This document shows positions 55,248 to 64,000 of a stretch of DNA of 64,000 bases, in pieces (the stretch's first letter is position 1; the number at the start of each line of letters is the position of its first letter). The DNA comes from Petaurus breviceps papuanus (lineage: Eukaryota; Chordata; Mammalia; Diprotodontia; Petauridae): the NCBI GenBank assembly GCA_028583685.1, contig JAMXIF010001253.1:81762291-81826290 (forward strand), read 5' to 3'. Below the pieces are notes generated by a model that saw only the letters and a list, made by a program, of their open reading frames with translations, was not told where the DNA came from and did not search any database. A program made the translations under genes and the position numbers.

Positions 55248-55601
55248 ATGTCTAATACTGCAAAACAAAGGAATATGATCTACCAGTTGATGAGACAGAA
55301 GATCTTGTGGAATGTGAAAACATGGAATCATAACAGTGTTCCTGAGTGGTTAAAAAGAGAAATGAGAATGAAGAGAACAGAATTTGCGTCCTGCACAGCT
55401 AAAATAACAGGCAGAATTGAGAAACTAGAAGCTGTGATGGCAAATCTCACCAAAGAAACAAAAAAGAGAACAATAGATTGGGAATACAAATATGTAGACA
55501 TGAAGGCTAATATAGAAACAAGAAGCAAAAAATCAATAACATTAAAGGAAAATATATCCATTATACAAGCAAAACATACTAATCTCAAAGACAGGATATG
55601 A
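55248..55601 (+). pseudogene. L1 ORF1-like coiled-coil fragment, 117 codons
   Basis: This open stretch translates to a lysine/glutamate-rich helix with heptad-like spacing (KITGRIEKLEAVMANLTKET, then ETRSKKSITLKENISIIQAK and HTNLKDRI). This is the composition and order of LINE-1 ORF1p coiled coils just before the RRM. The related sequence downstream is in broken frame, so this is a remnant rather than an intact ORF1. Confidence 0.6.
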
Positions 55602-56309
55602 TGAGGCAATCAGAGGATTATAGGTCTCTCAGAAGCACATGACAGGACAAAAAAAAAAAACTGTAACACCATTAATATAAGCTATAATAGTAGAAAACTG
55701 CCCAGAACTTTTGAGCACAGAAAATTATATATTAATTGAAAGAATTCACTGATCACTTTGAGGAAAAACAACAGCAAAGTGGCAAGCTCCAAGACATATA
55801 GTAATTAAATTTAACAATTCAGTTTAGAAACAAGTTCTGCAAGCAATCAGGAAAAAGACCTTCAAATACAAAGGAAAGGAATTTCATAAAACTCAAGACT
55901 ATTCTGCACCTCCCAGAAAATGTAGGAATGAATGTGTTCTGAAGTGGAGTGGAACTCAGGATGCAGCCCAGAGTGACTTCTGAAAAAAAGATGGATGTTC
56001 AGTAATAAAGAGATATTTGAAACATGTTTAGAACTTTTTCAAAAAGAAAGAAAACCAGAACTGAAGAGATTATTGGTTCCTAAATACCCAAAACAATAAA
56101 TATAAGAGGAGTGAATAAATGCAGGCAGCAGAAACATCTATCTGTTATATATACACAAGGAGACAGGGATGAAGGCAGAAATCAGGTGGAGGTTGTCAGG
56201 AATGGAGCATTATGTTCAGAACTTGGTGACACCTGAATCAGTGTTTGTTATGTGGAATTATATTACAGCATGGGAGGGTACATGCAAGTGGGGAGCGGAA
56301 TAGGTGAGA

Positions 56310-56413
56310 AATTTGTTCTGTGAAGTTTAGACTGAGTCAAAGGACCTTGAGGATGCACTTGAGGACCTAGAGGGCCACATGTTGCCTTGAGGCTGCAAAT
56401 TTCCCACTCATGC
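56310..56413. mobile_element. hAT-type terminal fragment
   Basis: 'TTGTTCTGTGAAGTTTAGAC', 'GAGGACCTAGAGGGCCACAT', and GCCTTGAGGCTGCAAATTTCC end in a CCACTCATG-type terminus like that of marsupial hAT elements. Confidence 0.6.
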
Positions 56414-56879
56414 CCTAGAATATAAACTGTGATTGGATGAGGAATACAGAGAAAAGAGAGATCAGATGGTTATAGGGGTCATGAATCCAAAAATGAGGGT
56501 CTACAGTAGATAGAGGGAAGATAAAATAATGAATAGAGTGGGAGAAATACTTTTTGAGAAAGGGTACAAAAATGAAACTAATGGACAAGAAGACTAATAA
56601 AGGGGAAGACAAGGGGGAATCTACTTGATTAAGAAGGAAAAATGTGGGTGGGATTTTATATCCAGATAAAAGCAGGAATGAAAAAGGATAATACTACTAA
56701 TAAGCAAAACCCCAAAGGGAAAGGAATAACAAATGAGAGAATGGAATCACAAATAAAGGGAAGAGAGTCAATGGGAATGAAGCCATCTCAAGAAAGATTA
56801 AGGTAAAACTTAGGTGTTATAAAGGGGAGAATTCATCCAGAGAGGCCCCATGGTGTGATGGAAGAAATATTAAACTTGG

Positions 56880-57065
56880 AGAGTCATTATAGTTTAATGG
56901 AAAGAGCACTGGATTTGGAGTTCAAGTATTGGCCCTGCCCTTTTTACATATGTGACCTTGGGCCAGTCACTAACCTCTCTGGGCTCCAGCTTCCTCTTTT
57001 GTAAAAGGAGACACATTGAACTAGATGACCTCTATGGTCATTTCTCTCTCCAAATTTGTGAGCCT
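56880..57065 (+). repeat. MIR-type SINE
   Basis: 'TAATGGAAAGAGCACTGGAT', 'TGTGACCTTGGGCCAGTCAC', 'CTAGATGACCTCTATGGTCA'. Confidence 0.75.
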
Positions 57066-57394
57066 GCAAGTTTGACCTCTGACCCTAGCTAGGTGACCTT
57101 TGGCAGGTGAATTCACTTCCCTGAGCCACAGTGTTCTCATTCATGAATTGTTCTCATCCATGAAATCATACTTGCACTACCTACCTCCCACGTTATTTGA
57201 GAGAAGTGGTTTACAAACCTTTGAGCATCTATGTAAATATACATTATATTTAGATAGTGCCATGTTCTTAAAGGATACAAGGTATTTATTCAAAGAACTT
57301 TTCTTTTCCCCTAAAAACTATGTTCCTCAAACATTATGAAATGAAGGAGTTAACATAAAGGTAGTAGCAACAGTAGGAAAGGAAAAGTCACAAG

Positions 57395-57445
57395 AATGAA
57401 TAGTGCCTGGCACATAGTAGGCATTTAATAAATGCTTCTTGACTT
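57395..57445 (+). repeat. L2/MIR terminal scrap
   Basis: TAGTGCCTGGCACATAGTAG followed by a TTAATAAATGCTTCTTGAC end. Confidence 0.6.
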
Positions 57446-58048
57446 GAAAAAATATTGAAAGGATTCCCACAGGAAAAAAAAAAACTCTGTTAAATGGTAA
57501 AAGTTCTACAGTCCCTGTATTTGTCTAGTTAAATAAAATTGTAAAGGATCTTTGTTTTCTCTCATAGGAAATAGAAAAAGGAGTGGGGGAGAAACCCTTT
57601 AGGAAGGAAAGGGTCCTTAATGAGTTATGGCGTTCTGGAATTTCAGGAGTACTTTGGAGGGGCAGTTTTTTCTATCAGATACCTCCACCTGGAAAGAAAT
57701 TGATAACTAGTTTCTCTTGACTGTTATCTGGTCCCCATCAGCATTTCCTCAAGTGCCGTACCTTTTTTTTTTTAATGATAATTTTGCTCAGGCTAATACA
57801 TTTGAGCATTAATAGGATCATTACTCTACTTCATATTCATTATTACCTTTAAATGGTTTTTCTGTCCAACTTGGCACCTGACCAATCATCTCCATCTTAT
57901 ATTTAAGGCTATTTCCCTTCTCTGAGTCCACATTATTTTCTTTCTGTTCCTGTTGATTGTAACTTCATCCAACTGTTTAAAAATTGCTGTAGTTTTCTTG
58001 ACATGCAAATAAATTAGTACCCTCACTCTTTATTGTTATTCTCCACAG

Positions 58049-58183
58049 TGAGAAGAGGGGATGTCCTAGCAGCTTGGAGTGGAATTCGGCCCCTTGTTAC
58101 AGATCCTAAGTCTAAAGATACCCAGTCAATCTCTCGAAATCATGTTGTTGATACCAGTGAAAGTGGCCTTATTACTATAGCAG
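58049..58183 (+). CDS. GPD2: GPD2 internal exon (window exon 4)
   Basis: This 135-bp exon follows the 18.2-kb intron. The acceptor is CTCCACAG|TG and the donor ATAGCAG|GTATGG. It completes Val and reads RRGDVLAAWSGIRPLVTDPK, SKDTQSISRNHVVDTSESGL, ITIA, matching human residues about 390-433. The WSGIRPL block carries the conserved Arg that, in this family, lies close to bound glycerol phosphate. The exon ends one base into the first Gly of the GGK signature, so the signature motif is split by an intron. Confidence 0.97.
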
Positions 58184-58460
58184 GTATGGGAAATTGAATT
58201 GGTGTTTCATGAGGCTCAGATGATGGTCTCCACTGAAAAGATCCCACTGTGTGGGATCTGAATTGATGCCATTAAGAATATCTGAATTGTTGCCATTACT
58301 GCTATTTGAATTAATGCCATTGTTATTTTGCTATGTAAACAATGACCAAATGAATCATGTTATTACTAATGAAATTAATAACTGGTTAATATATAAAAAA
58401 ATTAAAACCTGAGCAGTATGACAATCTGGTGACTTATTTGCTTATACATGTTGTTTTTAG
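58184..58460 (+). other. GPD2: GPD2 intron, 277 bp
   Basis: Short GT-AG intron inside the GGK signature codon pair. No dispersed repeat is visible. Confidence 0.95.
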
Positions 58461-58636
58461 GTGGAAAATGGACAACTTACCGTTCTATGGCTGAAGATAC
58501 CATAGACACTGCTGTCAAAAATCACAATTTTAAAGCAGGGCCAAGTAGGACAATTGGCCTTTACCTACAGGGTGGTAAGGATTGGAGCCCTACTCTGTAC
58601 ATTAGACTGGTTCAGGATTATGGACTTGAAAGTGAG
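58461..58636 (+). CDS. GPD2: GPD2 internal exon (window exon 5)
   Basis: This 176-bp exon has acceptor TTGTTTTTAG|GT and donor GAAAGTGAG|GTATGT. Joined to the previous exon it gives GGKWTTYRSMA, an exact match to the second FAD-G3PDH signature (GGKxx[GSTE]YRxxA). It continues as EDTIDTAVKNHNFKAGPSRT, IGLYLQGGKDWSPTLYIRLV, QDYGLESE, matching human residues about 435-492. The exon ends in phase 0. It spans the boundary from the FAD domain into the C-terminal DAO_C domain. The preceding intron is only 277 bp. Confidence 0.97.
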
Positions 58637-59254
58637 GTATGTATTTATTGCATTTCATCTTCTTTGCTTAAATAGATATCGATAAAAATAAAATCAACCA
58701 GAGTGTGCCCTTTCTTGTGCATAGTTTCATTTGCTGAGTACACATTTCTGAGTAATATGATCCTATGGTACCCAATAAGCTTTAATAAGAGAGAGACAGA
58801 GAGACAGAAAGAGAGACAGAGAGAGAATGAATGAAAATGGATGAATCTCTCTTATTCAGAGCACCTGCATTCTTTCTTCATCAGTTCCACAATAGGTATT
58901 CTGGTTATATGTTCCCCTTTTTAAACAGTTGGCATGGCATCCTAAGTTTGTTACTTCTCAAGACCAACTGAATCTATTCTTCAAATGTTATCCTAGAGGT
59001 AGACTGAAGCTGAAGCATCATTACTCACTGATAACAGTGATACATGCATCGTATCTTTAGTGCTAGTCTAAGCATCTAGAGCTTAGGGAGAATCCTCCCA
59101 CACAATCAAAATCTAATATTCTCCTAAAACAATTTGTTACATGCCGTGGGAACACTTGACAAGAAGCCCTTACACATGTTTTTTTTGTTTTTTCTTTTTA
59201 CCTAGGAGGTGCTGATATTCAAGGTCTTTGCCTAATGTGATTTCCTTTCTATAG
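58637..59254 (+). other. GPD2: GPD2 intron, 618 bp
   Basis: Phase-0 GT-AG intron. It contains a (GA)n/GACA tract at 58788-58828 and otherwise unique sequence. Confidence 0.95.
58788..58828. repeat. (GA)n/(GACA)n microsatellite
   Basis: GAGAGACAGAGAGACAGAAA-type tract in a 618-bp intron. Confidence 0.9.
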
Positions 59255-59386
59255 GTGGCTCAACATCTTGCTTCTACTTATGGTGACAAAGCCTTTGAGG
59301 TAGCCAAAATAGCAAGTGTAACTGGAAAAAGATGGCCTATCGTTGGAGTGCGTCTTGTGTCCGAATTCCCATACATCGAAGCAGAG
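59255..59386 (+). CDS. GPD2: GPD2 internal exon (window exon 6)
   Basis: This 132-bp, phase 0-0 exon (44 codons) has acceptor TTTCTATAG|GTG and donor GCAGAG|GTATGTG. It reads VAQHLASTYGDKAFEVAKIA, SVTGKRWPIVGVRLVSEFPY, IEAE, matching human residues about 493-536. It belongs to the helical DAO_C domain. As a symmetrical phase-0 exon, skipping it would keep the frame, but no sequence evidence suggests that happens. Confidence 0.97.
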
Positions 59387-59671
59387 GTATGTGATTGGCT
59401 ACTTCTCAGTGACTTGTTTTCTCTTGGTGTCTGTGATAAATTCCACTCACTTTTATTGTGATTCTCCTCCTCTCTCAAATTAAGACATTGCTGGTTCTAA
59501 GGTTTAATCTTCATGAACATCTGCCAGAATCTGAAATAAGTGGCCATACAACTTTTTGATTACCTTTTACATTTAATTTTAAAATTTGGAGGGATAGTAG
59601 TGGTAATATGAATTAAAGCAATTATAAGGTACTCATGAAATCCTATCTGCAATTATAAGATACTGAAGAAA

Positions 59672-60000
59672 TCCTATCTGTCCTTCAAGGACCATCTTAA
59701 GTGACTGCTAACATTAATCTTTTCCAAATCACTTCAATCATAGTGACTTCTTGCTCTTCTGATCTCCTAGCACTTATCTGTATCACCTTTTTGATATTTA
59801 ATCACATTCTGTCTTGTGATATTTCTTATGATGTCTTAAATTATTGTTTAAAGATTTCATGTGTTTATACATTGTCTGCCCAAAATAAGTATGAATTCCT
59901 TGAGGGCAGGGATATTATCTGACACATCTTTTGTATTCCCCATAACATCCAACACAGTGCTTTGAAACTATGTACTCGATAAATATTTTATTGTTGATGT
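59672..60000 (+). repeat. L2 3' end
   Basis: 'CTATCTGTCCTTCAAGGACC', 'TGAATTCCTTGAGGGCAGGG', 'AACACAGTGCTTTGAAACTA', terminal GATAAATATTTTATTG. Confidence 0.8.
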
Positions 60001-60036
60001 AAAACTAATTTTATTGCCATCATAAGGACTGTATTA

Positions 60037-60105
60037 AGTGTGTGTATATGTATGTGTATATATACACATGTACACATATACACATACACACATGCACACA
60101 CATAA
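60037..60105. repeat. Alternating TG/TA/CA microsatellite
   Basis: A purine-pyrimidine alternating tract with TGTGTATATGTATGTGTATA, switching to CACATACACACATGCACACA. Confidence 0.9.
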
Positions 60106-60202
60106 TTCTTACTAACTGGTTATTTACAATCCAAGACAGACCAAATTAAAGAAGTCTGCAAATCATAGGATTATAGAGTTGGGATAGGGTAAGAGCCATC
60201 GG

Positions 60203-60355
60203 TCATAGATTTAGAGCTAGATGGGACATCAGAAGCCATGTCTTATCCAACCCTTGTATTTTACACATGAAGAAACTGAGGACTAAGATCCCACTGAACC
60301 GGGATTTGAATCCCGTCCTCTGACAGAGATTTGTTGCTCTTTCTACTGTATCTGA
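60203..60355 (-). repeat. MIR-type SINE
   Basis: 'TTAGAGCTAGATGGGACATC', TTTTACACATGAAGAAACTG, 'GGGATTTGAATCCCGTCCTC'. Confidence 0.8.
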
Positions 60356-60727
60356 CCAAAGAACAAATAAAAAGAATTGGATAAATAGCATTCATATTAT
60401 TCATAAGCAGAAGGTACTTACCTTTCTGCTCATGTAATAAGATGGCAAATAAGAGGCAGGGGAGACTTGCATATTTCTACCAGGTTATATTGAGAGTGAA
60501 GCTGCAACTTTTCCAGAGAGTCAACTTTTCAAACTGTGGTTTGTCAGGAAGAGGAAAATCATAGGCACTGATACTGCACATCTTACACCAGCTAGGTGAC
60601 CCAACAATATAAAACCAAACTTCACCTTTTATGTACATGCATGTTTATGTGGGTTTTTTTTTTTTAACATAGCCAGTTACCTTTAAACCTTCGGGTCCAA
60701 AATAACTTTAAAAAATGTCAAACACAG

Positions 60728-60886
60728 GTGAAATATGGAATCAAAGAATATGCATGCACTGCAGTAGATATGATTTCACGCCGCACTCGACTTGCATTTC
60801 TGAATGTCCAGGCTGCAGAGGAAGCTCTACCTAAGATTGTTGATCTGATGGCAAAGGAACTGAATTGGAGCGAGGATAAGAAAAAG
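60728..60886 (+). CDS. GPD2: GPD2 internal exon (window exon 7, last visible)
   Basis: This 159-bp, phase 0-0 exon (53 codons) has acceptor AAACACAG|GTG and donor AAAAAG|GTATTG. It reads VKYGIKEYACTAVDMISRRT, RLAFLNVQAAEEALPKIVDL, MAKELNWSEDKKK, matching human residues about 537-589. The RRTRLAFL block is a hallmark of the DAO_C domain. The remaining exons, with the EF-hand pair and stop codon, are downstream of the window. A solo LTR begins 228 bp past the donor. Confidence 0.97.
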
Positions 60887-61113
60887 GTATTGAATACAGA
60901 ATTTTACCATCACATTTCTCCAATAAGCACATTGGCTCTCAGTAAAATACTTGGCTATTCTGTTGTGTGAATGGGTGTTAGAGCATTCTCCATTAGACCT
61001 TTATACATTCTCATTGAAAACGCTTTTAGAATGTACCATGTAGTCAAACTCCTGTTTTCTGCCAATTGACCTTGTTATATTTGGTAGCAAAAATGTTTTT
61101 ATAGATGAGTCTC

Positions 61114-61723
61114 TGTAGCGCCAATGCAATATTTATAGTACCCACAATCACAATAAAGACCGTGACTTTAAGTATCTCATGACATTGAATCACAAAACAT
61201 ACCAGATTCTCCAGATAGAGGAAAGAACTGAAGCATTTATTTAGGCATCAAGAAACTGAATCCCAAAATCAATAAGCCGATTCCATCATAGTACCAAAGA
61301 TATTCAGAAGCCATAATAACACTGATAGCCACAGCATCCTTCAGTTTCCCACAAACCAATCCCAGATCAATATTTACTCACAAGCCTCTCTGTCTCCTTG
61401 CCTGAGTTCCTCTGTCCCCCACTGTCTGGCTGGTTCTGAGCACCAACTTCCTGTGGTCTCTGCTTCCCTTCAGCAAACTCCTCCCACCAAAGGCTCCATG
61501 TGACTACATTTAGCCTATCAGGGGTAGAGTTTATCTTCACAGCAGGGAAGCTTCCTGTGGGCTCTGCTTCACCCTTCAGCAAATTCCCTCCATCACAGGC
61601 TCCATGTGATAACATTCAGCCTGTTTGGGGCAGAGTTTACTTTCAAAGCAGGGGAGGTCTTCAAACTCCCCTCTAGGTCTATTACGGGGCAGGGAAGATC
61701 TTCAAATTCCTGTTCCCATTATA
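61114..61723 (-). mobile_element. Solo LTR (same family as 48003-48541), antisense to GPD2
   Basis: A 610-bp unit starting TGTAGCGCC on the + strand and ending in a TTCCCATTATA terminus. It is flanked by exact 5-bp duplications, GTCTC at 61109-61113 and 61724-61728. Both edges and the 'GGGGCAGGGAAGATCTT' block near one end are shared with the LTR at 48003, including the same orientation. An AATAAA is present on the minus strand near 61232. It is longer than its sister because it contains a roughly 104-bp imperfect tandem duplication. No internal retroviral region adjoins it; it is a fossil solo LTR. Confidence 0.85.
61447..61655. repeat. Imperfect tandem duplication of about 104 bp inside the LTR
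   Basis: Both units begin CTTCCTGTGG (61447 and 61551) and share CTCTGCTTC, CAGCAAA, 'GGCTCCATGTGA' and GCAGAGTTTA/GTAGAGTTTA. They have diverged from each other, so the duplication is old. Confidence 0.85.
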
Positions 61724-62367
61724 GTCTCTTAACAAACAAAATGAAATGATGGCCCCATTCCAAGACCTTCAAGTGCTTATTCAGTGAAGCTAGATCCCCT
61801 ATACTCAGACCAAAAGAAAGCCAATTTATTCTAAGCCAAGGTTTAGGCATAAAAAAGTGGTCTTACATATCACCGTTAGGGATAAATCTGATAAGTATAC
61901 TGTCTCGGTAGGAAAGTTTTTTACTATTTTATTTTCATCTATTTCAGTTAGCCCTAACCATAGTAACTTTCAGGAGCACAGACTTATTTGCCTACCTCGA
62001 TGCTATCGCCACCCATGCAGCAAATAGAACCACTGGCAAACAAGGCCAAGAGCAAGTTTTGGTTTAACTCATTTGCCATAGCCCTAAATAATTGGGACGA
62101 CTTAATTTGCATAAAGGGGAAACAATAGAAAAGGTAAATACTTAAATACAACACATCCAAACTCAGACTCATTGTTTTTATTCTAAACCCTTCTTCCATA
62201 TTTTTTTTCTTTTGGGGACACCAATAGCTTTCTGGTCACTTAGGTTTGTAAAATCTGAGTCATTTTGGGATGACTTTTTCTCATTCCCTTTAGCCAGCTG
62301 GTTGTTAAGTTTCTTCAATTCTGCTTCCATGATATTTTTTTTTTCTCTGTAATCATGGCTACCAGCC

Positions 62368-62590
62368 TAGCTAGAGCTAGCAGGGTGAGAGCCCATGATC
62401 TGGAATCAAGAACTGAGTTAAATTTTGGTCTTATACACTTGCTAGGTGTGTGACACTGGGCAGGTTACCTAACCTCTGTCTACCTCAGTTTTCTGAACTG
62501 AAAAATGAGTTATTGTGAGGATAAAATAATATTTATAAAGCACTTACTGTAGTGCCTACCATATAGTAGGCATTCAATAAAAACTTTTCT
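62368..62590 (+). repeat. MIR-type SINE
   Basis: 'GGTGTGTGACACTGGGCAGG', 'CTACCTCAGTTTTCTGAACT', tail 'CATATAGTAGGCATTCAATA'. Confidence 0.8.
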
Positions 62591-62619
62591 CCTTCCTTTC
62601 CCCTTGTCTTCACAGGATG

Positions 62620-62800
62620 GTAGATTTAAAATTGGAATGGACCTTAGAAATCATTGAGTTCAGCTCCCTTATTTTACACATGAAGAAACGAAGGCTCATA
62701 GAAGATAAGTGACTTGACTGTGGTCACACAATTAGTAAAGTTCCGAGGCAGGATTTGAACCTAGGTCTTCCTGACTCCAAGTCCAGTCCTCTATTAACAA
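62620..62800 (-). repeat. MIR-type SINE
   Basis: 'AAATTGGAATGGACCTTAGA', 'TTTACACATGAAGAAACGAA', 'TCTTCCTGACTCCAAGTCCA'. Confidence 0.8.
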
Positions 62801-62809
62801 GCTGTCTTA

Positions 62810-63240
62810 CATCTGAACTGTTGTAATATCTTTCTAATGTGATCTTCTTTTCCCCTAGTCTCTCTCATCACTAAACTGATTGCCTTAGTTGCCAACTTGA
62901 TATTCCTAAAGAATGGCTCTAACTCGTTTAACCCCTTACTCAGGAAGATCCACTGGTTCCAATTTACCTCCAAGATCAAACATAAATTCCTATTTGGTAT
63001 TGAAAGTTAAACCTCCAGTTGCTACCATCCTTCCCCACTCCTTTGTGTTTGTTTTGTATGTGGTTTGTGTATGTTGTATGTAGTTTGCATTTACTTATCT
63101 GTATTTATTTCTTTACCCTTGGAAATATAAGCTCCTTGAAGGCAAAAAGTATTTTCTTTTGTCTTTGTATTCCTAATGCTTTATAGAGTACCTAGCAGAG
63201 AGTAAATGCATAATCAATGTTTGTTGAATAAATGAATGAA
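62810..63240 (+). repeat. L2 ORF2-end and 3' end
   Basis: 'GAACTGTTGTAATATCTTTC' (the LDYCN-xLL region), TATAAGCTCCTTGAAGGC, 'GAGTACCTAGCAGAGAGTAA', terminal TTTGTTGAATAAATGAATGA. Confidence 0.75.
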
Positions 63241-63337
63241 TACTAGGTGTTTGTAACCATAGTAGTCAACATATAGTGAATGATGTGATCAGAATGGTAT
63301 ACAGTGGGCCACAATCCTTCTGATTCTTAAATTCAAA

Positions 63338-63610
63338 ATAAAATTCAACAAACATTTATTAAGCCCATACTATGAACAAGGCACTGTGAGACATCAAGAA
63401 AAAAGGGCCTGTTTTCTGCACTTAGGCATATGTGTGCACACATAATTTTAATACAAGGTAGGGAGAAGTGCAAGCAAAGGAGAGATCCAGGCCAAGGGAA
63501 CTTTGAGAAGGGAAAGAGGAGAAACATGAAAGGCTTAAAAAAAAGGTGGCACTAAAACTAAGGGTGAAAAGGAATTGATGAAATCCAAGCCTAATAGAAG
63601 GACTTGAAAG
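63338..63610 (-). repeat. L2 3' region, antisense
   Basis: 'CAACAAACATTTATTAAGCC', AACAAGGCACTGTGAGACA, then 'AAGGTGGCACTAAAACTAAG'. Confidence 0.65.
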
Positions 63611-64000
63611 ATAGGTTTAAAGCTTTTTATTTTCTTTGTACGTACTCTTGAACCTAGTATGTGCTGAAAAATATCTGTTAATCATTTCCCAAACTCTTAC
63701 CTCCAGTACACTCAAGGAATGAGAATTGAAAGTAAATCCACTGCCTTCCAGTGGGTGGAATGTGACCAATCTAGTTCATAGAATTCTCTTCCTCCATCTC
63801 ACCTCCCACAGTCTGAATTCCTGGCACAAATTGCATTAGCATCTCTTCACAACCAGATCTCAGGGCTCTCATTCTATTCCTGCACATTCAGATCATTCCA
63901 CCCATAACTTTGGGGTGAATCAATAAACCACAGTCCTTCTATATTGTAGAAAGTTAGAGAAGGCATCTTGCTCTATATAGTTTTGAGAAGTAATCAGATG

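Larger units (their letters stand above)
54550..56830 (+). mobile_element. ORF1-bearing L1-like element (possibly HAL1-type)
   Basis: A GC-richer leader (about 54550-55050) resembles an L1 5' UTR. Then comes an ORF1-like stretch with a coiled-coil segment (55248-55601) and, after it, the RNA-binding and C-terminal region: GCAATCAGAGGATTATAGGT (RQSEDYRSLR-like), 'AACAAGTTCTGCAAGCAATC' and 'GAGATATTTGAAACATGTTT'. No reverse-transcriptase sequence follows before unrelated repeats, which fits an ORF1-only 'half-L1'. A plain L1 truncated at its 3' side is the alternative. A hAT fragment is embedded at 56310-56413. Confidence 0.55.
39829..58048 (+). other. GPD2: GPD2 intron, 18.2 kb
   Basis: GT-AG intron that splits a Val codon after its first base. 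It contains two adjacent hAT MITEs, L1 fragments, a solo LTR, an ORF1-bearing L1-like element and many MIR/CORE-SINEs. I see no repeat in about 42600-44070, 45500-47740 and 57450-58040. Of these, 46100-47400 reads as complex sequence that could be conserved. Confidence 0.95.
59387..60727 (+). other. GPD2: GPD2 intron, 1.3 kb
   Basis: Phase-0 GT-AG intron carrying an L2 3' end, a purine/pyrimidine-alternating microsatellite and a MIR copy. Confidence 0.95.
60887..64000 (+). other. GPD2: GPD2 downstream intron, open at the window edge
   Basis: It begins with the donor GTATTG; no acceptor or further exon is recognised before the window ends. It contains a solo LTR, two MIRs and two L2 3' ends. 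About 61730-62360 and 63610-64000 hold nothing I can name. Confidence 0.85.

Noticed and set aside
1-64000. CRISPR-like arrays, operons or prokaryotic inserts
   Set aside because: No regularly spaced direct repeats with unique spacers and no dense coding were seen. All repetition is explained by microsatellites and eukaryotic interspersed repeats.
1-64000. A promoter or CpG island for a second gene
   Set aside because: CpG is scarce throughout. The GC-richest stretch (54550-54950) is an L1-type leader, not a CpG island.

Overview
The window is nuclear DNA of a mammal, almost certainly a marsupial. The evidence is the dense, deeply layered repeat content: tRNA-headed CORE-SINEs with the 'GGCAGCTAGGTGGCACAGTG' head, MIR and L2 everywhere, marsupial-type L1 3' ends, an RTE-like LINE and hAT/Tigger MITEs. 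The species cannot be fixed from the sequence alone. The short SINEs ending 'ACTTAACCCCAATTGC' plus an A-tail resemble the WSINE-type elements I associate with Australian marsupials, but that is recollection, not a test.

Only one host gene is visible: GPD2, the mitochondrial FAD-dependent glycerol-3-phosphate dehydrogenase, on the + strand. Seven consecutive coding exons lie at 30279-30443, 31334-31478, 39635-39828, 58049-58183, 58461-58636, 59255-59386 and 60728-60886. All use GT-AG introns, the reading phase is continuous across every junction, and there is no stop. Together they encode about 369 residues, matching roughly human residues 221-589: the second half of the FAD/substrate domain with the GGKWTTYR signature, and most of the C-terminal DAO_C domain. 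The 5' exons (mitochondrial leader, Rossmann GxGxxG) and the 3' exons (EF-hands, stop codon) are outside the window.

Layout: 1-30278 is upstream intron, with no exon recognised. It holds several nested insertions: an L1 in an L2, a young L1 in an older L1, and a nearly full-length but internally deleted RTE-like LINE at 18950-22770 carrying a tandem SINE dimer. The introns at 31479-39634 (8.2 kb) and 39829-58048 (18.2 kb) are packed with MIR, CORE-SINE, L2, L1 and hAT/Tigger pieces and one solo LTR (48003-48541). The 3' exons are tightly clustered (58.0-60.9 kb). A second solo LTR of the same family (61114-61723) starts about 230 bp past the last donor. Several repeat-free stretches (about 8.4-11.6, 14.0-14.6, 16.0-17.1 and 46.1-47.4 kb) are candidates for conserved non-coding sequence.

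I found no CRISPR array, operon, tRNA or rRNA gene, CpG island, or second protein-coding host gene, and nothing that looks like a new biological system. The most interesting items are the paired antisense solo LTRs with intact 5-bp target duplications, the head-variant SINE family with a tandem dimer, the ORF1-only L1-like element, a perfect 26-bp palindrome, and the candidate conserved intronic elements.
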